Shown here piece by piece: positions 12,172-26,040 of a DNA stretch of 64,000 bases; position 1 is the stretch's first letter, and every line of letters begins with the position of its first letter. The translations under genes and the position numbers were made by a program. The notes under the pieces were generated by a model. It worked only from the letters and a program-made list of their open reading frames with translations, searched no databases and was not told the DNA's origin. The DNA is from Dastarcus helophoroides (Eukaryota > Arthropoda > Insecta > Coleoptera > Bothrideridae), in assembly GCA_028583605.1 (NCBI GenBank), contig CM053329.1:19540455-19604454 (forward strand), read 5' to 3'.

Positions 12172-13560
12172 TGTATACAATTCGAAACTAAGAATTTTTC
12201 TAAAATTTAGGACTTTTTCTCAAATTTCCAGTTTACGTAACATTTTGAATATTTTTTATTTCGAGTTTTGATCCAAAATGTTGGAAAAAATTGAAACCGA
12301 AATTTGTCCTTTTACACAAGCTTTGATCATTTTTTCAAATGTTGGCGTTTTTAAAAATCCTTACTTTTTGCAAGTTTTGGTTCTTCCTAAAATTTGGAAT
12401 ATTTCTCAATTTCGAATTTGAACATTTTTTTCGAATTTACATGTCAAAAAAAAATTCTACGAAACGCGAAATTTCAACAAAATTAGTCGAAATTTAAAAA
12501 GTCAAAATGTACAGGAAAATCCCAACTTTCTTCAGCAATTAAAGAGTTCTGGGCTCTCATATAAATATCCTTTGTAATTTAATTCAGAAAATATGGAACG
12601 AATATCCTTAGGCACACATTAGGCCTTATTTAATGATTTTTACTGCTGTACAAATATAAATTGTTTCGCCCCCTGAAGGCCGAAATTCCTACGTTGCACG
12701 GCGCTTAGGCAAGCCTGTAAATTATAGCTGATTAAGCCAACGAACTTACTCACAACCGCCCGCATAAGTCCTGAAAATTGAGCCAATCTACTTTTCAGAT
12801 TTCTTTAAATTTGGAAACGTCGAGAACTAGTCGTAAATCATGTCGCTATCAGACGTCGTCATCGAAAAAAATTCGCCCACGCAACGGCTTGTATTTTGGT
12901 GACTTATCCTGACTCATAAATTTCAGTCGAGATGTATTTTAAGTTGACAAGATGGATGATTGCGGGCGAATTCCCATTCAAGTATTATTAAAAATTCTTT
13001 TTCTATTAGAACACCATAAATCTCGACGCGTTTAATTATGGAGCTACAGATTTAAAACCAACGAATTTAATTAATATACTTGATGATATTTCGCTCTAAT
13101 GATTTCCCACTTTCACGCGCAGATTGGCTTCAGCCATGGTGAAAATGTAAAAATTAAGCCAGGTATAAAGTGTCGCTGATGTGGGATAAGATTACTTCTA
13201 CCTTGTAACAGTCCGATAATTACGGTGGTCGACGAATAATTATAGTTGCGGCCAAGAGGGCACCCATAATTGGCGTCAGGTACACTCAGTTTCAGGTAAA
13301 AGCCGTACCGGTGCGACAGAGGTGCCCTAGGGTGCGTACAATTATCTTACGAGAGTCGAAAAGACCCTTCGACTATTGGTCGATTTCCCCCTCTAAAGAT
13401 GGCCATAGCTTTCAGCACACTATTTCTCTAGTGTTCTCTAGAGTTATGGGGTCCGATTTCTCCCTCCAACATTTTATGCTGCGGCGGCATGGTTCAAACG
13501 ATCGAATTTAGTTGATGGTAATCATAGTTGGTATATGGGCGCGAATTCTGTACCTCACCG
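12172..13560. other. AT-rich then unique sequence
   Basis: 12172-12600 is AAATTTCGA-rich, like the arrays at 28-35 kb. 12600-13560 is unique and more balanced in composition. An open frame at 13311-13511 (+, starting GTG) has no supporting features. No gene is called. Confidence 0.4.
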
Positions 13561-14597
13561 ATGTACATATTGCTAGTTCTAAGGAGTTTGTGATCTAGTT
13601 TTGGTTAGTGATTGTGATAAATGTATTAGCACCACTTTGAGGATTTATGTAAGTACTTGAATGAGTAAAAGTAGTATAATCACCTCCAAGCGAAGTAACT
13701 TCTAAAGAAGTCTTTAATCACGCGATGTGTATAGTCAAACGTCTTCTATTTAGATAGTAGACGTGGATAATCTGATGATGACCCTTGAAGAAACTCTAAC
13801 GATGATCATGTCCATAAACATCAATTTTCTTATGACAGTCTTCTACTGCTCAATAGATTGGTGAAAATGATGAGCATCACACTTTTCCTGAAGCCTAAAT
13901 CGGCTGTTATGTGCAGCATAGTTCCTCTATTTTGATTAAAGACATCAGATATCCTCTGTCTTGACAATGGACACTGAAAAAAATCCAATGATTAGTGATA
14001 ATGAAACTAATAGCTAACCCTTGAAGAACTCTGATGGTGACCATCAGAAGAACGCAGATAATCAGAGTCTCTAATTAATAATATGGATCTCTAGTGGTAA
14101 TTATCGAAATCACGTTTAACCTGATCCAAGAGGTAGAATTTCTCAAGTCATAGTCTTGTTATTCTGGCGATTGATAGTAAAGGAAATTTCATGATAAGCC
14201 ATCAAGAAACTTTAGTAATAACCTCCAGAGGGGCTCTGATAACAAGAATCATGGTCTCCGGGATTTTTCTGCTGTTTCTTATCAGATATCCTTTGTTGGT
14301 CACCACCAGAGTAACCATGATGAGCATCAGACTTTTCGTGGTCTTCAATCGAGTTTCTCTATTCAAATCAGTTATCAAAAGAACTTTAGGTTATAACGAA
14401 ACTGGTAATGCACGCCAGAAAAACCGTAATGAATCTATAAATTGTACCAATTTCGAGTTTGAAGTCCAAATTTTAAGAAAGAAAAGTACAATAACATTAT
14501 GAAATTCATCTAGAAACGCTAAGCTCTTTGTCCAAATTTTAGCTTTGAATCTTGACTATCTAGAATTTTTTTGGAAACGTTTTCTCAAACTTTGAAG

Positions 14598-15000
14598 TTT
14601 GACTAATAACGAACTCCAAGAGAATTCTTCAGCACAATCAAGAGAATAATGACTGTCAAAAAAACGTTGGTGACCAACGTTCTTTCCAAGTTTGACTAAT
14701 AGCGAGCTCTAGAAGAATTCTGATAATGTTAATCAAGACAATAATGACTATCAGAAGAATGTTGGTTCCCAACGTTCATTCCAAGTTTGACTAATAGCTG
14801 GCTCTAGAAGAGTTCTGATAATGTTAATCAAGACAATAATGACTATCAGAAGAATGTTGGTTCCCAACGTTCATTCCAAGTTTGACTAATAGCTAGCTCT
14901 AGAAGAATTCTGATAATGTCAATCAAGAGAATGATAACTATCAGAAGTACGTTGGTTACCAAAGTTCTTTCAACGTTTCTTCCAAGTTTTATTAATAGCT
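14598..15000 (+). repeat. 95-bp tandem sub-array
   Basis: TTTGACTAAT begins at 14598, 14691, 14786 and 14881, with a diverged fifth copy near 14986. Units contain a near-palindrome around GTTGGTGACCAACGTT. The 14786 and 14881 units are nearly identical, so local expansion is recent. Confidence 0.85.
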
Positions 15001-15460
15001 AACTCGAGAAGAATTCTGATACTACCAATCGAGAAAATGATGACTGTCAAAAAACCTTGTTGACCGGAGATAATTAATGACCATTTAAAGAATTTTGATG
15101 CTGGAAATGATAGTTTTTCTAATGCTTGGAACAACAGTCCTGTTGATGTTCACCATCACAGTTACATTGAGCATTTTTCTGAGCTCCAGAAATTCTCTAA
15201 TGCTTAAATTAGATTTCCTCTATGCTGACAGTGGATATCAAAGGAAATTTATGATGAGTCATAAAGCTTTGGTCAAAAATAGTAGATCTTTCTAGAGATG
15301 TCGACGATTTCTCCAAATTCCAAGTTTGGTTTAATAACAGAGCTCCAAAAGAGTTCTGATAATGTAAATCAAGAGAATGATAACTATCAGATGAAGGTTG
15401 ATGACTGGAGATGACCATCTGCAGAATTCTAATGACGGGAGTTTCTCTGGTGATGGGAAT

Positions 15461-17220
15461 TAGAGTCTCTCTAATACTGGGAATAAAGTTCTTTTAGTTT
15501 TCATTGTTAGCATTACATTGAGCATTATCCCAAACATCAGAAATTCTCTGTTGCTTAAATTACAATTCCTCTATTCTGGCGATTGACATCAAAGGAAATT
15601 TCATGATAAACCATAAAGTTTTTGTGCAAAATTTTGACTTGAATCTTCAAAAGAAGATCTTTCCAAAAAGGTAAACGATTTCTCCAAATTCAAAGTTTGG
15701 TTTAATAACAGAGTACCAGAAGAATTCTGATAATGTAAATCAAAGAGTATGATAACTATCAGATGCTGATGGTCAGAGATAAATGATAAGCATCTGCAGA
15801 ATTTTGCTGATGGGAATTACGAGTTGCTTTAATGCTGGAAAAAAAGTTCTTTTGGTGTTTATTGTTAAAGTTATATTGAGCATCATTCTGGGCGTTAGAA
15901 ATCCTCTATAACTTAAATTACAAATCATTTATTCTGAGGATTGACATCAAAGGAAATTTCATGTTGAGTCTTAAATCTTTGGTCCGAAATTTTGACTTAA
16001 ATCTTCAAATGTAGTTCTTTCTAGAATTGTCATCAATTTCTCAAAATTCCAAGTTTGCTTTAACAACAGAGCTCCAGAAGAGTTCTGATAATGTAAATAA
16101 TGATAACTATCAGAAAAATGTTGATAACTGGAGACGACCATCTACTGTATTCTAGTGATGGGAATTAGAGTTTCTCTGATGATGAGAATTAGAGTCTATC
16201 TAAAACTGGGAATAAAGTTCTTTTAGTTTTCATTGTTAGCACTACATTGAGCATTATCCCAAACATCAGAAATTCTCTGTTGCTCAAATTACAATTCCTC
16301 TATTCTGGCGATTGACATCAAAGGAAAGTTCATGATAAACCATAAAGTTTTTGTGCGAAATTTTGACTTGAATCTTCAAAAGGAGATCTTTCCAAAAAGG
16401 TAAACGATTTCTCAAAATTCAAAATTTGGTTTAATAACAGAGTACCAGAAGAATTCTGATAATGTAAGTCAATGATAACTATCAGATGCTCATGGTCAGA
16501 GATGAATGATAAGCATCTGCAGAATTTTGCTGATGGGACTTAAGAGTTGCTTTAATGCTGGAAAAAAAGTTCTTTTGGTGTTCATTGTTAAAGTTATATT
16601 GAGCATCATTCTGGGCGTCAGAAATCCTCTATAACTTAAATTACAAATCATTTATTCTGAGGATTGACATCAAAGGAAATTTCATGTTGAGTCTTAAAGC
16701 TTTGGTCCGAAATTTTGACTCAAATCTTCGAACGTAGTTCTTTCCAAAATTGTCGACAATTTCTCAAAATTCAAGTTTGGTTTAACAACAGAGCTCCAGA
16801 ACAGTTCTGATAATGTAAATCAAGAGAATGATAACTATCAGAATGTTGACAACTGGAGACGACCATCTGCAGAATTCTAGTGATGGGAATTAGGGTTTCT
16901 CTGGTGATGGGAATTAGAGTCCCTCTAATACTGGGAATAAAGTTCTTTTAGTTTTCATTGTTAGCACTACATTGAGCATTATCCCAAACATCAGAAATTC
17001 TCTGTTGCTCAAATTACAATTCCTCTATTCTGACGATTGACATCAAAGGAAATTTCATGATAAACCATAAAGTTTTTGTGCGAAATTTTGACTTAAATCT
17101 TTAAAAGGAGATCTTTCCAGAAAGGTAGACGATTTCTCCAAATTCAAAGTTTGGTTTAATAACAAAGTACCAGAAGAATTCTGATAATGTAAATCAAAGA
17201 GAATGATAACTATCAGATCT
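15461..17220 (+). repeat. 727-bp higher-order repeat (A-B dimer)
   Basis: CTGGGAATAAAGTTCTTTTA recurs near 15477, 16206 and 16932, a step of about 727 bp. Each period holds two related monomers of about 360 bp. One contains ATTATCCCAAACATCAG, the other CATCATTCTGGGCGT at the same place. Successive dimers match each other better than the two monomers inside one dimer. Confidence 0.85.
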
Positions 17221-17569
17221 GATGGTTTAAATTAATGGCAATTTTATGATAAGCCTTCAAGCTTTCCTCTGAAATTTTAACTTAAATCTTGAAATGTAGA
17301 TAACATTTTCTTAAAATTCCATGTTTGATTTAATAACAGAGCCTTTGAAGAATTCTGCTGATAATGCAACTCAAGAGACCGATGATTATCAGAAGGAATT
17401 TTTTGACCAAAGATAAATGACGAATCTGGCTTTTCTTTTAAATTAGGACTTTTTTTCTTGAAAATACTCCGTTTTCGAAAATTGGATGTTTCCAAAGCTT
17501 CTAAATTTTTGTCGAAATTTCAATATGTTTGCCAAGATTTGACTTGATTCTTCTCCGTTCCCATTTCCT

Positions 17570-17702
17570 CTTTCTTCTTCTACTTTTCCTTCACCGTCTA
17601 CTTCTCTTTGTACTTCTCCTTCTAAGTCCCTTCTACTTCTCTTTGTCCTTCTCCTTCTAAGTCCCTTCCCCTTCTTCTCTCTTCCCTTCTCATTCTCTTT
17701 GA
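17570..17702 (+). repeat. Pyrimidine-rich CTTCT tract
   Basis: About 130 bp of CTTCT/CCTTCT words with a repeated TTCTAAGTCCCTTC. Low complexity. Confidence 0.8.
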
Positions 17703-17735
17703 ATTAATCAAGCTGGATGTTTTCTGCTTTGAGCA

Positions 17736-17942
17736 TCAATTTTTTAAAACGAATATGAAGCAATATCTGCTCGCTGAGCCATCTTGATGCCTCAAGAAGC
17801 TATAATAATAATAGTAATCACCAAATGAACTTTGATGATGAGATTCATAGTCCCGAATACTTGACTCATCTGAGGAGTCATCAGCTATTCTCTGTTGGTC
17901 AACGTTCGAGTTTCTTTCGTAATCGTCATCATCATAGTACAT
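17736..17942 (-). CDS. Short acidic open frame, doubtful
   Basis: A 68-codon frame with an ATG near the 5' end, opening MYYDDDDYERNSN and containing ESHHQSSFGDYYYYYSF. It is rich in Asp, Ser and Tyr. Minus-strand translations of the adjacent satellite give similar strings (for example LHYQNSFGALLLNQ at 15.2-15.4 kb), so this is either a satellite-derived chance frame or a surviving copy of an exon from which the satellite grew. No splice or poly(A) support is visible. Confidence 0.15.
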   Translation of the reverse strand: MYYDDDDYERNSNVDQQRIADDSSDESSIRDYESHHQSSFGDYYYYYSFLRHQDGSASRYCFIFVLKN

Positions 17943-18785
17943 AGTACAATATAACTAAGAGCTTCTCGATGAGCCTCAAATTTACTGCTGCCCTATTACC
18001 AGAGGTTCGTTTCAACTCCTCTTGCTTGGTAAGCGAATTCCACATTATTCGTGTCCACTATCAGAATACTGATGCCTTTTCTCCAACTAGATGTCTTTAG
18101 CAAGGAAATAAGAATAAGTTGCAACTAATTCTACTGGAATAGTGCGTTACATTTGTGTGTTTAAATGTTGGTTTGTGAGGCTAGTGGGATTTTTTTGAAC
18201 TTTCGCTCGAATAAATACGCCAGCTGGCGCTAAATAATGGGGTAAATGCAACAACCCTCCCGATTCTAGCACGTAAGAGTGCGTGCTGGTTAAAATTTAT
18301 TTATACCAGAAAATCTAACTTGATGGAAACAAACAACTTCGTTAATTAAATAGCTTCAGCGGTCGCCCGATAAAAACTCCCCTTTTATTTAAAAAAAAAA
18401 CATTCCCGCAATCGAATTCCATCCGACAACTGATGGAATAAAAATGAGAGAGTGTGGGGGACGATTTTAAAGTTCGCCGCCGCCGAGTTTCATTAGTTGG
18501 ACATATTCGAGAAAGCGCGTAAATCATGGTAATCTGTTTATCTTCCTTTATCTAAACTTTGCCATTTTGCAGCGCGTATATCTGGTCCCAGTAGACAGGG
18601 GCCCTTTCCTGACTTTTGGTCTCCATTTAAGCCTAAATGTCTTCCGCTTTAAGAGATGGCATTATGTGGTATTAGAGAGCTGGATAGTTTGGGCGCATCT
18701 TCCATATTTATAACGGAATGTCTACCTAATTCGGGATCTGCATTTGATATATTTTCGCTATCGATGTTGCAAAGAAATGTCGCCC
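17943..18785. other. Unique sequence
   Basis: Mixed composition and not repetitive. A 61-codon minus-strand frame at 18342-18527 is not supported. Confidence 0.4.
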
Positions 18786-21700
18786 TCATGTTTAAATTTT
18801 AACTAGTATTTTTGATGACGATTTACTAACATAACAACGATTTAACATCGACAACTTAAGGGCGATTGTTTTAACGTGGACGATTTTATGAATTGACATT
18901 GAATAACGTTGGTTCTACGGCAATTTAATAACGAATTAAAGTCGACTCAATTGTCATTTAACAACGATATAGATCATTTCTGGAAGATTTAATGTAGATC
19001 ATCTACCGGTGATTTAAAAGCGACTGTTTTAACAGCCACTGATTTAATATTGATTTGATAAAGAGGATCTAGCCATTTAAATTTACATTAAATGAAGAAC
19101 AATTTAATGACTATCTAAAGTCGATTGATTTAACAACGATTTAACGCAGGCAACTTCACAACGATATTTAACACGGAGGATTTAACATCGACGATTTAAC
19201 GTCAACTGATTTAATATCGATTTAACTCAAACAATATAATATCGACCTGATGACGAAGTAACTAACGTCAATTAAAAGACAATTATATAGCAATCTAAAG
19301 TCGACTGATTTAACATAGATTTTGTGAGGAAATAAACGTGGATTTAATTACAAATTGACTTCGATTTAACGATAATTTAACGTCGACTATTTTATTTAAA
19401 CAATAATTCGATGGTGATGTTATTTCTCTTCAAGGATATTTTAAATGTCTGCTGATTTAATGTGGTAGAATGTTTAACATTGCTATGGCTCTAACTTACC
19501 AACAAAAATTTAACAACGATTTTACTTTGGTTTATTAATGTAAATTTATAGTCTTTCTAACTAGCATTTAACGTCTGCTTATTTCACGAGTACCAAATAT
19601 TTCTTGTACTGAATTACACGTCTATTAAAAGAACATGTAACGTAAATTTAATAACGAATTAAGGATTTAATTTTGATTGTAGAAGAGGTAACGTTGTTTT
19701 AAGGTAATTTAACGTTTATTTTAAATAATTCAACGATGGAAGGCAACTGATTTGACGACGATTCGGGAAAAATAATTTTACATAGATTTAGCCGCTTTTA
19801 ATTTAACAACGATTAAATGACTATTTAACGTCAACTGATTTGATTTTACGTGCAAAATCTATTTAAAGACGATCAATATGAATTTAATGGACAAACGCCA
19901 TCTATTTAACAACGATTTAATAAGAATTTAACGTTGACTCGCTTATTTTCGATTTGATGATGTAATAATGTTGTAGCTATGACAAATGACGTAAATTTAA
20001 CAAGGAATTAGCTTAATTTAACGTCGATTCAATAAACAACGATTTAATATAGACGGTTGAACGACCATTTTTGTTTAAATTCAACGAAAGCTTGCCGACG
20101 ATTTGACGGAAAACTTAATTTCGATTAAACGCCTGATTTGACGGCAATTTAACGTGCAAAATTTAATATAGATTTAATGACAGTTAACATGCATTTAATG
20201 ACCAAGTAACATGCGTTTAATAACGATTTAACATTGATCCATTTTTATTTCGGATTTTATGACAAAATAACGTCGCTTAAGGACAAAATTATATTGATTA
20301 AATGTCGAAATTGCGCCGATTTAATGATGATTTACGTTTAATTCAACGTCGACTCATTTAACAGCAACTTAATATCGACTATTTAGCGACGGTTTCAGTG
20401 GCTTTAACAACAAAATAACATCGATTTAACAGCAGATTTAACTTCAATTAAATAACTACTTAACGCTGATTGATTTCACGACAATATAACATGCAAAATT
20501 TAATATCGATCTCATTAGCATGAATTTAATGTGACATTTAAGAAAGATTTAATAACGATTTAACGTGCAAATTTAATGTCAATTTAAGTAACGATCAACA
20601 TAAATTTAATGACAAGATAATAACATCGATTCAACAACGATTTGACAACAATTTAAGGTGCAAAATTTAATATTGATATCATAACGGCTAACATACATTT
20701 AATGACAAATTAACATCGATTTAACAAATATGTAATAACGATTTAACATTGACCCTTTTATTTTTTAGTTATTGAAAAAATGGCCTCAACTTAATAAAGA
20801 AATAATGTTGATATAGTGACGATTTAGCTTCGATTTAACTACAAATTAACCACGATCTGTTTAATGACTGATTTAACCATAATTTAAAATGCAAAATATA
20901 TCCATTGAATTGTTATTAACATGAATTAAATGTGATATTTGAGAAAGATTTAATAACAATTTAATGTCTATTTAGATGACGATCAACATAAATTTAATGA
21001 CCAGTTAGCATGGATTTAACAATGATATAGTGACGTTTTAACATTGGCTTATTTATGTTTAATTTAATAACCAAATAGCATAGATATGTTAACGAAATAA
21101 TGACTCCTTATATTTTTTTTAACTTGTAACCTAAATTTAATGACGATTTGTCTTAATTTAACGTCGACTGCTTTAACAACGATTTAATATAGAAGATTTA
21201 CTGACGATTGAAAGTTGATTTAACAACAAACTAACAGGAATTTAACAGCAAATTTAATTTCAGTTTAATAACAACTTAATGTGGATTGATTTGATAACAA
21301 TTTAACGTGCAAAATTTTCTATCGATTTCATTACGGTTAACATAGATTTAATGACAAATTAGCCACGATTTAGCAACGATGTAATAACGATTTAAAATTG
21401 ACTCTTCTATTTTTAATTTAATAAAGAAATTACGTCCACTAAATGACGAAATAACGTTGATGTAATGACAATTTAGCTCCGATTTAACTACAAATTAACG
21501 TCCATTTAACGACTCCCTTAGCTTTGATTTCATGCTGTTTAATATCCCCTGATTTGCCCCTAATTTAAAGTAGAAAATTTAATATGGATTTAATTATAAT
21601 TAATATAAATTAAACGTCACATTTAAGAAAGATTTAACGTGCAAATGTAATGTCGATATACATAACGATCAACATGAACTGAATTACAAGTTAACAGTTA

Positions 21701-24700
21701 TTTAATAATGATTTAACCTGGACTCATTTATTTTCAATTTAATGACTAAATAGCATCGACTTGATATTGAAGTAACGATGACTTGTGATGACCATTTGTC
21801 TTTTTTTACTTGTAATCTAAATTTAATGGCAATTAAATTATATTCAATTTAATGACGAAACAGCATCGATTAACAAAGTAAGGATTACTTATGATGACCA
21901 ATTTTTTTAACTTGTAATCAAAGTTTAATGACGTTTTAATATTGACTCATTTATTTTCAAATTAATAACGAAATAGCATCGATTTGATAACGAAGTAACG
22001 ATGACTTATGATGACCATTTATTTTTTCTTTAACTTGTATTCTAAATTTAATGGTGATTTAATGTTGAACCACTTGTTTTCAATTTAATGACGAAACAGC
22101 ATCGATTAAAGAAGTAACGATTACTTATGATGACCAATTTTTTTAACTTGCAATCTAAGTATAATGACGTTTTGACATTGACTCATTTATTTCCAATTTA
22201 ATAATGATATAGCATCGATTTGAGAATGAAGTAACGATGACTTATGATGACCATTTATTTTTTCTTTAACTTGTAATCTAAATTTAATGGCGATTTAACG
22301 TTTACCTATTTGTTTTCAATTTAATGACGAAACAGCATCGGTTAACGAATTAACGATGACTTATGATGACCATATTTTTAACTTGAAATCTAAGTTTAAT
22401 GACGTGTTAACATTGACTCATTTATTTTCAATTTAATGACGAAATAGCATCGATTTGATAACGAAACAGCGATGACTTATGATGACCATTTATTTTTTCC
22501 CTAACTTGTAATCTAAATTGAATTGTGATTTAATGTTGACCCATTTGTTTTCATTTTAAGGAAGAAACAGCATCGATTAACGAATTAACGATGACTTATG
22601 ATGACCATTTTTTTTAACTTGTAATCTAAGTTTAATGACGTTTTAACATTGACTTATTTATTGTCAATTTAATGACAAAATGGCATCGATTTGATAACGA
22701 AGTAGCAATGACTTATGATGACCATTTATTTTTTCTTTAACTTGCAATCTAAATTTAATGGCGATTTAATGTTGACCCATTTGTTTTCAATTCAAGGACG
22801 AAGCAGCATCGATTAACGAATTAACGATGACTTATGATGACCATTTTTTTAAGTTGTAATATCCTTTTAATGACGTTTTAACATTGACTCATTTATTTTC
22901 AATTTAGTGACAAAATAGCATCGACTTGATAACGAAGTAACGATGAGTTATAATGGACCATTTATTTTTTCTTTAACTTGTAATCTAAATTTAATGACGA
23001 TTTAATGTTAAACCATTTGTTTTCAGTTTAATGACGAAACAGCACGATTAACGAAGCAACGATTACTTATGATGACCAATTTTTTTAATTTGTAATCTAA
23101 GTTTAATGACAATTTAACATCGACTCATTTATTTTCAATTTAATAATGATATAGGATCGATTTGAGAACTAAGTAACGATGACTTGTGGTGACCATTTCT
23201 CGTTTCTTTAATTTGTATTCTAAATTTAATGGCGGTTTAATATTGACCCATTTATTTTCAATTTAATGACGTAATAGCATGACTTGTGATGACCATTTAT
23301 TTTTTCTTTAACTTGTAATCTAACTTTAATGTCGATTTAACGTTTACCCATTTGTTTTTAATTTACTGACGAAACAGCATCGACTAACGAAGTAATGATG
23401 ACCAAATTTTTTATCTTGTAACCTAAGTTTAATGAAGTTTTAACATTAACTTATTTATTTTTAATTTAATGACGAAATAGCATCGATTTGATAACGAGGT
23501 AACGATGACTTATCATGACCATTTACCTTTTTTTTACTTGTAATCTAAATTTAATGGCAATTTAACATTGGCCCATTTATTACCAATTTTATGACGAAAC
23601 ATTACCGATTAACGAAGTAACGATTACTTATGATGACCATTTTTTTTAACTTGTAATCTAAGTTAAATGACGTTTTAACATTGACTCATCTATTTTCAAT
23701 TCAATAATGATATAGCATGGATTTGAGAACGAAGTAACGATGACTTGTGATGACAATTTATTTTTGCTTTAACTTTTAATCTAAATTTAATGGCGATTTA
23801 ACATTTACCCATTTATTTTCAATTTAATGACGTAACAGCATCGATTAACTAGGTAACGATGACTTATGATGACCATTTTTTTAACTTGAAATCTAAGTTT
23901 AATGACGTGTTAACATTGACTCACTTATTTTCAATTTAATGTCGAAATAGCATCGATTTGATAACAAAGTAACGATGACTTATGATGACCATTTATCTTT
24001 TCTTTAACTTGCAATCTAAATTTAATGGCGATTTAACATTGACCCATTTATTTTCAATTTAATGACGTAATAGCATCGATTAACTAGGTAACGATGACTT
24101 ATGATGACCATTTTTTTAACTTGAAATCTAAGTTTAATGACGTGTTAACATTGACTCACTTATTTTCAATTTAATGACGAAATAGCATCGATTTTGTAAC
24201 GAAGTAACGGTGACTTATGATGACCATTTATCTTTTCTTTAACTTGCAATCTAAATTTAATGGCGATTTAACATTGACCCATTTATTTTCAATTTAATGA
24301 CGTAACAGCATCGATTAACGAAGTAACGATGTCTTATGATGACCATTTTTTAACTTGTAACCTAAATTTAATGACTATTTATCTTTATTTAACGGCGACT
24401 GATTTAACAGGGATTTGATATAGGAGATTTAATCACGATTGAAAATTGATTTGACAATAAGTTAGCGGGGATTTAACAACAGATTTAACTTCGTTTTAAT
24501 GACAATTTAACGGTGACCAATTTAACAAAAGCGTATTAAATTTAAAATCGATTTAATTATTTTTTAGGGGGAATTTGATGACAAAATAATATGAATTAAA
24601 CAGAGATTTAATCACAGTTTAACGTTAATTCATTTTAGGTTGATTTAATGACGTAGTAACGTTGATATAATGGCGATCTAGCTTCGATTTAAAGCCAAAT

Positions 24701-25080
24701 GACTTAATGACCATTTAATACATATAAAATATTTAACAGTGATGGGAACGTAGGCTGAGTGAATGTTGAATTAACATCGATATAACAATGATTTAATTTC
24801 GATCTAAGACGATGTAAGGTAAATTGTTTTAACGCCAAATTAATGTTAATTTAACTGCAGTTTAACTAAATTTACAACAATTTAGATTTAGCATCAGTTT
24901 AATGACGAATTAACATCGATTTAGTGACTATTTTTGATTTTATGTCAACTTAATGTCAAATTCACACCAATTAATATTTCATTCAATTTCATTGTAACAA
25001 CAATCTAACATTGATTGATTTAACAACGACTTAACGACGATCTAACGTAACAAAATTTTGTCAAATTGTTACTAACAAAT
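18786..25080 (+). repeat. 6.3-kb array of TTTAACGA-like words
   Basis: Dense repetition of words such as GATTTAACGTCGA and AATTTAATGACGA, spaced mostly 10-25 bp apart with much variation. Frequent TAA in all frames keeps it free of long open frames. A regular two-monomer array (21.76-24.35 kb) sits inside it. Confidence 0.85.
21760..24350 (+). repeat. 118-bp monomers in alternating (236-bp) order
   Basis: The landmark ATGACTTATGATGACCA (or a close variant) occurs near 22001, 22121, 22237, 22356, 22472 and 22591 and onward, steps of 116-120 bp. Monomers alternate. One type has AGCATCGATTTGATAACGAA followed by ATTTATTTTTTC. The other has CAGCATCGATTAACGAA followed by a shorter T-run. This gives a dimeric higher-order repeat of about 236 bp with roughly eleven dimers. 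Confidence 0.85.
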
Positions 25081-26040
25081 AATAACAATTCAAGACAGCT
25101 GTGAAACATTATTAACAGTTCCACACCATCTTGGAATTGTTAACAAATAACAACAATTCCAAAATATTGTGGAACTCTTACAAAAATTTCCAAATAGTTT
25201 GGAGCTCTTATGAAAATTTCAAAATATTTTGGAATTGTTGTTATTCGGTAAAAATAATTCCACAGTTTTGTGGAATTGTTATTTTTTGTTAAAAAAATTT
25301 TTCTATTTGGTAAAAACAATTCCACAATTTTGTGGAATTGTTATTATTTGTTAAAATCAATTCGACAATATTGTGCACTTGTTTTTAAGAACTCCAAACT
25401 CAGGATTCCATAAAATTGAAACACGTTAATAAGAGTTTCAAAATATTTTGGAATTATTAGTTTGGAGTTCTTAAAACAATTCCACAATAATATCGAATTG
25501 TTTTTACCCAATAGAAACAATTCCATAAAATTATGAAATTGTTACTAACAAATACTAACAATTCCACAAAATTGTGGAGCATTAGTAGCATTTTCTAATT
25601 GTTAGAAAATAATAATAGAAATTCTATCATATTGTGGAATTGTTTTTAAGAACTCCAAACTGAGAATTCCATAAAATTGAAACACGTTAATAAGAGTTTC
25701 AAAATATTTTGGAATTATTAGTTTGGAGTTCTTAAAACAATTCCACAATATTGTCGAATTGATTTTAACAAGTAATAACAATTCCACAGAATTGTGGAAT
25801 TGTTTTTACGCAATAGAAACAATTCCATAAAATTATGAAATTGTTACTAACAAATAATAACAATTCCACAAAATTGTGGAGCATTAGTAGCATTTTCGAA
25901 TTGTTAGAAAATAATAATAGAAATTCTATAATATTGTGGAATTGTTGTTAGCATGTAAGAACAATTCCACAATCTTGTAGAATTGTTACTAACATATGAT
26001 AACAATTCCACAAAATTGTGAAACTCTAGTAAGAGGTCCA
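25081..26040. repeat. Palindromic AT array (AACAATTCCACAA family)
   Basis: Many copies of ACAATTCCACAA paired with TTGTGGAATTGTT, each pair a short perfect or near-perfect palindrome, separated by TAACAAATAATAACAATTCC-like linkers. A longer duplication of about 260 bp is superimposed: GAACTCCAAACT...GTTTGGAGTTC at 25387-25480 and again at 25648-25740. Each copy is itself an inverted repeat. Confidence 0.85.

Larger units (their letters stand above)
13561..17560 (+). repeat. Satellite of about 360-bp monomers
   Basis: Recurring landmarks are GAATTCTGATAATGT, ATGATAACTATCAGA, AGTTCTTTTAGTTTTCATTG and GACATCAAAGGAAATTTC. The left part (13.6-14.5 kb) is strongly diverged. The middle holds a 95-bp sub-array and the right part a regular higher-order repeat, both listed separately. 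Confidence 0.8.

Noticed and set aside
14191..14502. 103-codon + frame as a gene
   Set aside because: Lies in diverged satellite, has no conserved motif and is not maintained in neighbouring units.
18786..24350. CRISPR-like array
   Set aside because: Repeats are contiguous variable words without spaced unique spacers, and the context is eukaryotic.
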